From the NCBI RefSeq assembly GCF_002968015.1, contig NZ_PUIP01000005.1, forward strand, positions 186,001 through 250,000: a stretch of DNA of 64,000 nt. The letters are read 5' to 3'. The stretch comes from Massilia phosphatilytica (GTDB lineage: Bacteria; Pseudomonadota; Gammaproteobacteria; Burkholderiales; Burkholderiaceae_D). The notes beneath the pieces are model-generated. The model was not told the DNA's origin. It did no database searches and saw only the letters and a list, made by a program, of their open reading frames with translations. The position numbers were made by a program, and so were the translations under genes. Shown piece by piece: positions 59,001-64,000 of this stretch (the stretch's first letter is position 1; each line of letters begins with the position of its first letter).

Positions 59001-59795
59001 TCAATATGCGGCGCCGGCGGCGGCGCCATCGTCCTTGAACCGCGCGGCCAGCGCGACGGCGGCATTGCGCAGCAACAGCGCATCGACGCCGACAAGCACG
59101 AAGGTCGCGCCCATCTCGCGGTAGGATGCGGCCAGCACAGGATCGGCCGAGAACACGCCGGCAGCCTTGCCCGCGGCGGCGATCTGCCCGATGGCACGGG
59201 CGACGGCATCCCTGACCGCCGGATGGCCGGGATTGCCGAGATGGCCCAGCGACGCCGCCAGGTCCGACGGCCCCACGAACACGGCATCGACGCCGTCCAC
59301 GTCGAGGATCCCGGCCAGGCAGTCCAGCGCGGCACGCGACTCGATCTGCACGATCAGGCATAGCTCGGCATCGGCATGCGTGAAGTAGTCGGCGACGCCA
59401 TTCCAGCGCGCGGCGCGCGCCATCGCCGTGCCGACGCCGCGGATGCCGTGCGGCGGATACCGCATGGCACGGACCAGCGCCCTTGCCTGCTCGGCCGTTT
59501 CCACCATCGGCACCATCAGCGTCTGCGCCCCGGCGTCGAGCAGCTGCTTGATGGCGGCAGGGTCGTGGTCGCGGGTGCGCACGACGGGCCGCACGGGGTA
59601 CGCGGCCAGCACCTGCAGCTGGGCGACGATGGTGCGCAGGTCGTTGGGACCGTGCTCGCCGTCGATCAGCAGCCAGTCGAAGCCGGTGCCGGCCAACAGG
59701 TCGGCGACGTACGGTTCGGCCATCCCGAGGAACAGCCCGATCTGCGGCTCGCGCGCGGCGAGCGCGCGTTTGAAGAGGTTACGTGGCATGTCCAT
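59001..59795 (-). CDS. hpaI: 4-hydroxy-2-oxoheptanedioate aldolase
   Basis: A 264-residue class II pyruvate aldolase of the HpcH/HpaI family. Typical: [35 protein letters not shown] (metal/substrate motif with E and H), [39 protein letters not shown] and [19 protein letters not shown]. It cleaves 4-hydroxy-2-oxoheptane-1,7-dioate to pyruvate and succinic semialdehyde. Gene order between hpaH and the semialdehyde dehydrogenase fits exactly. GAGGAGGCCGC lies before the ATG at 59795. Confidence 0.94.
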   Translation of the reverse strand: MDMPRNLFKRALAAREPQIGLFLGMAEPYVADLLAGTGFDWLLIDGEHGPNDLRTIVAQLQVLAAYPVRPVVRTRDHDPAAIKQLLDAGAQTLMVPMVETAEQARALVRAMRYPPHGIRGVGTAMARAARWNGVADYFTHADAELCLIVQIESRAALDCLAGILDVDGVDAVFVGPSDLAASLGHLGNPGHPAVRDAVARAIGQIAAAGKAAGVFSADPVLAASYREMGATFVLVGVDALLLRNAAVALAARFKDDGAAAGAAY

Positions 59796-59804
59796 GCGGC
59801 CTCC

Positions 59805-60608
59805 TCACACGAACCGCGCGCTGATCGCGCCCAGCGTGCCGTAGTCGATGTGGAACGTGTCGCCCGGACGTACCCTGACGGGGCGGGTGAACGAGCCGGC
59901 GAGGATGACCTGCCTCGGTTCCAGCGCCACGTCGAATGGCGCGAATTTTTTCGCCAGCCACGCGATGCCGTTGGCCGGATGATTCAGCACGCCGGCCGCG
60001 ACGCCGCTTTCCTCGATCACGCCATTGCGGTACAGGAGCGCGGCAACCCAGCGCAGGTCGACGTCCATCGGCCTGATCGGGCGGCCGCCCATGATGATGC
60101 CGACGTTCGCGGCATTGTCGGAAATGGTGTCCATCACCTTGCGCGGGCGCTTCGTGTCCGGATCGATGCGGTGGCAGCGCGCATCGATGATCTCGACGGC
60201 CGGGATCACATAGTCGGTGGCGGACAGCACGTCGAGCATGCTCACGTGTTCCCCGGCCAGCCGGTCCTTGAGGATGAACGCGAGCTCCACTTCGAGCATC
60301 GGGTCGATGAAGCGGTCGCACGGGATGTCGCTGCCATCCTTGAATACCATGTCGTCCAGCAGGGTGCCGTAGTCCGGCTCGTCGATTTGCGACGACATCT
60401 GCATGGCGCGCGACGTCAGCCCGATCTTGTGGCCGATGATCCTGCGGCCCTCGGCCAGTTTCAGCTTGATCCACGCGCGCTGGATCGCGTACGCGTCGGG
60501 GATCGTGATGTCGGGATGGTCGAGCGATATCTGGCGCACCTGGCGGCGGCTCTTCTCCGCTTCGTGCAGGCGCCACGCGGCGTGTTCGATGGTGGTTTGG
60601 TCGAGCAT
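59805..60608 (-). CDS. hpaH: 2-oxo-hept-4-ene-1,7-dioate hydratase
   Basis: A 267-residue FAH-superfamily hydratase of the HpaH/HpcG type: [69 protein letters not shown] (metal-binding E) and [20 protein letters not shown]. It adds water to 2-oxo-hept-4-ene-1,7-dioate. The start at 60608 follows GAGACCAAT; seven extra residues upstream are possible but lack a ribosome site. It lies 9 bp before hpaI and 17 bp after hpaF. Confidence 0.93.
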   Translation of the reverse strand: MLDQTTIEHAAWRLHEAEKSRRQVRQISLDHPDITIPDAYAIQRAWIKLKLAEGRRIIGHKIGLTSRAMQMSSQIDEPDYGTLLDDMVFKDGSDIPCDRFIDPMLEVELAFILKDRLAGEHVSMLDVLSATDYVIPAVEIIDARCHRIDPDTKRPRKVMDTISDNAANVGIIMGGRPIRPMDVDLRWVAALLYRNGVIEESGVAAGVLNHPANGIAWLAKKFAPFDVALEPRQVILAGSFTRPVRVRPGDTFHIDYGTLGAISARFV

Positions 60609-60625
60609 ATTGGTCTCTTTCCGTA

Positions 60626-61021
60626 TCACGCGGCGGGTGTCTTGTAGCGCGCGTGGATGTTGTTCTGCTTCCAGGTGCCGGCTTCGCTGAACTCGGCGAT
60701 TTCCAGCGACAGCGCGAGGCCGCGCCGGGCGTAGATGTCCGCGAAGTGTTCCGTCATCAGGCGGAATAGCGCGTCACCGGTCCGCTGTTTCGCGTCAGGC
60801 GACCTCCCGCCGCCGATCTTCAGCGTGGCGTGGACGAACGCGTCCTCCTGGGCGCCGTCGGCCACGCACCAGTCGTGCAGCCGGATGGCGCGCGAGCGGA
60901 TGCCGCCCGTCGGGTAGATGCCGCCCTGGGCGATGAGGACGTCGTTGGCCTGCTTCAGCAGCGCGGGAATCCGGGCGTCGTCGTAAATGTTGTCCGTGCA
61001 CTCGAACGTGAGGTGGGGCAT
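60626..61021 (-). CDS. hpaF: 5-carboxymethyl-2-hydroxymuconate delta-isomerase
   Basis: A 131-residue tautomerase-fold enzyme of the CHMI family. The catalytic N-terminal proline follows the start methionine ([12 protein letters not shown]); [32 protein letters not shown] is the family core. It isomerises 5-carboxymethyl-2-hydroxymuconate in homoprotocatechuate breakdown. GAGGAGACGCC precedes the ATG. It stands between hpaD and hpaH, as in the E. coli W cluster. Confidence 0.93.
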   Translation of the reverse strand: MPHLTFECTDNIYDDARIPALLKQANDVLIAQGGIYPTGGIRSRAIRLHDWCVADGAQEDAFVHATLKIGGGRSPDAKQRTGDALFRLMTEHFADIYARRGLALSLEIAEFSEAGTWKQNNIHARYKTPAA

Positions 61022-61030
61022 GGCGTCTCC

Positions 61031-61879
61031 TCACACTGGCAGGATCGCGTTCAGCTGCCCGGTGCCGGACGAGCCGAAATACGGCGTGACGATCTCCGCC
61101 CTGCCCTCGTAGCCGTCCCAGCCGAGGGCGCCGAGCAGCATCGCCGTGTCATGCATGAAGCCCTCGCCGTGGCACTTGGTCGCGTACTCGGGCAGCATGC
61201 CGCAGAAGGCTTTCCAGTCGCCGTTCTTCCACAGCTCGACGACGTGGCGATCCGTCGTTTCCAGGAACGGATCCCACACCTTGTGCAGGAATTGCTCCGA
61301 CACGCCGTTCTGGGCGAAACGGTGCGACAGCGAGCCGCTGGCGAAGATCGCCACGGTGCCGTCGTACTCCTCCTCGATCGCGCGGCGGACGGCGCGGCCG
61401 AACTCCACGCTGTCCGGCAGGTTGTGCGCCATGCACAGCGCCGACACGGAGACGATGCGGAACCGCTTGTCCTCGTTCATGTAGCGCATCGGTACCAGCG
61501 CGCCGTATTCGAGGCCGAGACTCGTGTCGTCGTGGGCGCGGGTATGGACCCCGGCCCGGGTTGCCGCGTCGGCGATCAGCTTGCCGAGCTGCGGATTGCC
61601 GTGATACGCGTACGGCAGGTTCTTGATGAAGTGCGGCAGTTCGTTGCTGGTGTAGATGCCTTCCCAGCGTGGTGCGCAGTTGATGTGGTAACCGCTGTTG
61701 ACGAGCCAGTGCGTATCGAACACGACGATCGTGTCGACGCCCAGTGCGCGGCAGCGGCGTGCGATTTCGTAGTGGCCATCGATGGCCGCCTGGCGGCAGC
61801 CCTTGTGCGGTCCGTCCTGCTCGGACAGGTACATCGACGGCACGTGCGTGATCTTGGCCGCGAGTGCGAGTTTGCCCAT
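61031..61879 (-). CDS. hpaD: 3,4-dihydroxyphenylacetate (homoprotocatechuate) 2,3-dioxygenase
   Basis: A 282-residue extradiol ring-cleavage dioxygenase of the LigB-type (class III) family, very close in layout to E. coli HpaD: MGKLALAAKITHVPSMYLSEQDGPHKGCRQAAIDGH, VDTIVVFDTHWLVNSGYHINC, SLGLEYGALVPMRYMNEDK, FASGSLSHRFAQNG and EGFMHDTAMLLGALGWDGYEG. Histidines in THVPS and DTHW should hold the iron. It opens the aromatic ring between C2 and C3. The ATG at 61879 follows AGGGAGACATC; the longer frame extends into hpaE. Confidence 0.95.
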   Translation of the reverse strand: MGKLALAAKITHVPSMYLSEQDGPHKGCRQAAIDGHYEIARRCRALGVDTIVVFDTHWLVNSGYHINCAPRWEGIYTSNELPHFIKNLPYAYHGNPQLGKLIADAATRAGVHTRAHDDTSLGLEYGALVPMRYMNEDKRFRIVSVSALCMAHNLPDSVEFGRAVRRAIEEEYDGTVAIFASGSLSHRFAQNGVSEQFLHKVWDPFLETTDRHVVELWKNGDWKAFCGMLPEYATKCHGEGFMHDTAMLLGALGWDGYEGRAEIVTPYFGSSGTGQLNAILPV

Positions 61880-61899
61880 GATGTCTCCCTGGTGTCGAA

Positions 61900-63363
61900 T
61901 CAAATGCCCCAGCGCGGGATAGTGTGATTGCCGTACGAGATGGCGACGTTCTTCGCCTCGCAGAACACCTCGTAGCTGTAGTGGTTGCCCTCGCGGCCCG
62001 TGCCGGACGCCTTGACGCCGCCGAATGGCTGGCGCAGGTCGCGCACGTTCTGGCTGTTCACGAAGGTCATGCCGGCTTCGATGGCCTTCGCCATGCGCAT
62101 GACGCGTCCCGTGTTCTCGGTCCATAAATAGGACGACAGGCCGTACACGGTGTCGTTGGCGATGCGCACCGCCTCCTCTTCCGTCTTGAAGCGGATGATG
62201 CAGGGCACGGGTCCGAAGATTTCGTCCTGGGCGATCTTCATGCGGTTGTCGACGTCCGCGAACACGGTCGGCTGCACCCAGTTGCCGCCCTTGAGATGGG
62301 CCGGCACGTCGGGCGTACCGCCGCCGTAGACGAGCTGCGCGCCTTCGCGCTGTCCGAGCTCGATGTAGCCTGTTACCTTGTCCCAGTGGGCGCGGCCGAT
62401 CAACGGACCGATGATCGTATCCGGATCGAGCGGATCGCCCACCTTGAGGCGTGCCGCGCGGCCCGCGAAGTCGGCGACGAACTTGTCATAGATCCTGTCG
62501 TGCACGAGGATGCGCGAGCCCGCCGTGCAGCGCTGGCCGTTGTTCGAGAAGATCATGAAGATGGCCGCGTCGAGCGCGCGTTCGTAGTCGGCGTCGTCAA
62601 AGATGATGAATGGCGACTTACCGCCCAGCTCCATCGAGAATTTCTTCAGGCCTGCCGTCTTGACGATGCGGTTGCCGGTCGCCGTCGATCCCGTGAACGA
62701 AATCGCGCGCACGTCCGGATGCGCGATCAACGGCTCCCCCGCCGTGTGGCCGAATCCATGCACGACGTTGAACACGCCCGGCGGAATCCCGGCTTCCAGC
62801 ACCAGTTCGCCGAGGCGGCTCGCGGTCAGCGGCGACAGCTCCGACATCTTCATCACGGCCGTGTTGCCGAGCGCCAGGCACGGTGCCGTCTTCCAGGTGG
62901 CGGTCATGAACGGCACGTTCCAGGGCGAGACCAGCGCGCACACGCCGACCGGCTGCCACAGCGTGTAGTTCAGGTGGCCCGTATCGGAGTCATAGGTTTC
63001 GCCGTGCTGGTGCTGCGCCAGTTCGGCGAAATAGTGGAAGTTGTCGGCGGCGCGCGGAATCAGGGCCTTTTTTGTCTGGCCGATGACTTGGCCGCAATCG
63101 CGCGTTTCCAGTTCCGCCAGTTCCGGCACGTTGGCAGCGATCAGGTCACCGAGCTTGCGCAGCAGCCGGCCGCGCTCCCTGGCGGGCGTTGCGGCCCAGC
63201 CGGGAAAGGCAGCCCTGGCAGCGGCGACGGCAAGGTCGACCTCGGCCTGTCCGCCACTGGCGACGGTGGCGAGCACTTCGCCGGTCGCCGGATCGAGCGT
63301 GTCGAACGCGTTCTCGCTGTCGACCAGGCGGCCGTTGATCAGGTGTTGTACGTGGATGGTCAT
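61900..63363 (-). CDS. hpaE: 5-carboxymethyl-2-hydroxymuconate semialdehyde dehydrogenase
   Basis: A 487-residue ALDH of the HpaE branch: catalytic C279 in FSNNGQRCTAGSRILVHD, base E245 in FSMELGGKSPFIIFDDADYE, and LRQPFGGVKASGTGREGNHYSYEVFCEAKNVAISYGNHTIPRWG, which is distinctive for HpaE. It oxidises the ring-cleavage product to 5-carboxymethyl-2-hydroxymuconate. It follows hpaG by only 3 bp and precedes hpaD by 20 bp. AAAGGAGTAATTC precedes the ATG. Confidence 0.95.
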   Translation of the reverse strand: MTIHVQHLINGRLVDSENAFDTLDPATGEVLATVASGGQAEVDLAVAAARAAFPGWAATPARERGRLLRKLGDLIAANVPELAELETRDCGQVIGQTKKALIPRAADNFHYFAELAQHQHGETYDSDTGHLNYTLWQPVGVCALVSPWNVPFMTATWKTAPCLALGNTAVMKMSELSPLTASRLGELVLEAGIPPGVFNVVHGFGHTAGEPLIAHPDVRAISFTGSTATGNRIVKTAGLKKFSMELGGKSPFIIFDDADYERALDAAIFMIFSNNGQRCTAGSRILVHDRIYDKFVADFAGRAARLKVGDPLDPDTIIGPLIGRAHWDKVTGYIELGQREGAQLVYGGGTPDVPAHLKGGNWVQPTVFADVDNRMKIAQDEIFGPVPCIIRFKTEEEAVRIANDTVYGLSSYLWTENTGRVMRMAKAIEAGMTFVNSQNVRDLRQPFGGVKASGTGREGNHYSYEVFCEAKNVAISYGNHTIPRWGI

Positions 63364-63366
63364 GAA

Positions 63367-64000
63367 TTACTCCTTTGCTTGAACGATGGTATTGACCAGC
63401 GTGCCGATACTTTCGATCCCGGTGTCGACCACGTCGCCGGCCTTCACGTCGGCGAGGCCCTCGGGCGTGCCGGTCAGGATCACGTCGCCGGGGTACAAGG
63501 TCATGAACGAGGACAGCCAGGCGATCAGCGTCGGGATGTCGAAGATCATGTCGGCCGTCGTGCCCTGCTGCGTGGTCGCGCCGTTGACACGCGTCGTGAG
63601 TTTCAGGTTCATCGGATCCGGCACATCGGCGCAGTCGACGAGCCATGGCCCCAGCGGCGTGCAGCCGTCGCGGTTCTTCACGCGCAGGTTGGGGCGGTAC
63701 CAGTTCTCCAGGTAGTCGCGGATCGCATAGTCGTTGGCGACGGTATAGCCGCGCACCATGTCGTAGGCGCGCTCCTTCGGCACGTTGCGGCCCTCCTTGC
63801 CGATCACGACGGCCAGTTCGCACTCGTAGTGCATGTAGGTGGCATCCTTCGGCCTGGGCGTGAACGCACGGTGGCCCACGATGCCGTTCTTCCCCTTCAG
63901 GAAGACCAGCGGCGCCTCGGGCGCCTTGAACGCCAGCTCCCGCGCATGGTCGGCATAGTTCAGGCCCAGCGCGAACACGGTGCCGGCCTCGATGGGCGCC
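63367..64000 (-). CDS. hpaG: 5-oxopent-3-ene-1,2,5-tricarboxylate decarboxylase/HHDD isomerase, partial
   Basis: The C-terminal 211 or so residues of a FAH-family HpaG/HpcE subunit; the frame is open to the right edge (PIEAGTVFALGLNYADHARELAFKAPEAPLVFLKG), so the start lies outside the window. Metal-binding ECELAVVIGKEGRNV, GYTVANDYAIRDYLENW and ILTGTPEGLADVKAGD are intact. It decarboxylates and isomerises the product of HpaF to 2-oxohept-4-ene-1,7-dioate. In many bacteria HpaG has two such domains in one or two genes; only one is visible here. A GTG at 63978 inside the frame is not the real start. Confidence 0.9.
   Translation of the reverse strand, partial: APIEAGTVFALGLNYADHARELAFKAPEAPLVFLKGKNGIVGHRAFTPRPKDATYMHYECELAVVIGKEGRNVPKERAYDMVRGYTVANDYAIRDYLENWYRPNLRVKNRDGCTPLGPWLVDCADVPDPMNLKLTTRVNGATTQQGTTADMIFDIPTLIAWLSSFMTLYPGDVILTGTPEGLADVKAGDVVDTGIESIGTLVNTIVQAKE

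Noticed and set aside
1..64000. CRISPR arrays, tRNA/rRNA genes, insertion sequences, phage or integrase genes
   Set aside because: I looked for repeated spacers, transposase or integrase motifs and tRNA-like clusters and saw none, so the rearrangement scars have no visible mobile element beside them.

Overview
The window is a GC-rich, densely packed bacterial chromosome segment made almost entirely of catabolic genes. Codon use, the DUF1302/DUF1329 outer-membrane genes, a type-4 porin, LigJ/LigK and a meta-cleavage hpa operon point to a betaproteobacterium, probably Burkholderiales (Massilia-like); that placement is inference from protein style, not from a marker gene. No rRNA, tRNA, CRISPR array, insertion sequence or replication origin was seen.

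Left block, about 0.1-24.8 kb: uptake and breakdown of amino compounds. A minus-strand operon (4867-13318) encodes a HAD hydrolase, a PuuB-like amine oxidoreductase, a dipeptide/opine-type ABC transporter (two permeases and a double ATPase, no binding protein) and a three-part 2Fe-2S/FAD amine or opine dehydrogenase. It ends at a clear intrinsic terminator. A second operon (1047-4666) holds a paralogous HAD, an APH-type kinase, a class III PLP enzyme of the phospho-lyase subgroup and an Lrp regulator; the first three are joined by ATGA overlaps. To the right lie an aldehyde dehydrogenase, two tandem GNAT enzymes, a class III aminotransferase, a second Lrp regulator, a tartrate/D-malate-type dehydrogenase, a semialdehyde dehydrogenase, an aspartoacylase-like enzyme and an unusual PepSY-membrane/ferredoxin-reductase fusion.

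Middle scar, about 24.9-29.2 kb: the end of an L-rhamnose operon on the minus strand. It has a 3' stub of the RhaD aldolase/dehydrogenase, rhaI broken by one missing base, a second tpiA, lldD and a TetR regulator. The order fits the products of rhamnulose-1-phosphate cleavage: DHAP goes to TpiA, and lactaldehyde via lactate goes to LldD. The 5' part is lost, and ligJ-ligK (lower protocatechuate 4,5-cleavage pathway) start 54 bp beyond the break.

Right-centre block, about 31-54.5 kb: a catabolic island with a chemoreceptor, two LuxR-type regulators and one LuxR remnant, an AraC regulator, an amidohydrolase, a SphA-like outer-membrane protein, an amine oxidoreductase plus cupin, an APC permease, DUF1329, MoaF, two SDRs, an aminotransferase, an aldehyde dehydrogenase and a DUF1302/RND/YCF48 set. 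Six promoters here carry the same 16-base element, YTGCCRRWTTTCGATA (one copy is a base shorter), always 21-22 bp upstream of a -10-like hexamer. This puts it at about -42.5, the usual place for a LuxR-type activator. A seventh, divergent promoter pair shares a different dyad placed exactly 22 bp from both -10 elements. This apparently coordinated regulon is the most interesting signal in the window.

Right end, 55.1-64 kb: the homoprotocatechuate meta-cleavage pathway in order hpaG-E-D-F-H-I, then succinate-semialdehyde dehydrogenase, an MFS transporter and a porin. hpaG runs off the window. It turns homoprotocatechuate into pyruvate and succinate, and could be the sink for an aromatic amine taken in by the neighbouring island (inference). 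A truncated tyrosyl-tRNA synthetase remnant lies between island and pathway.
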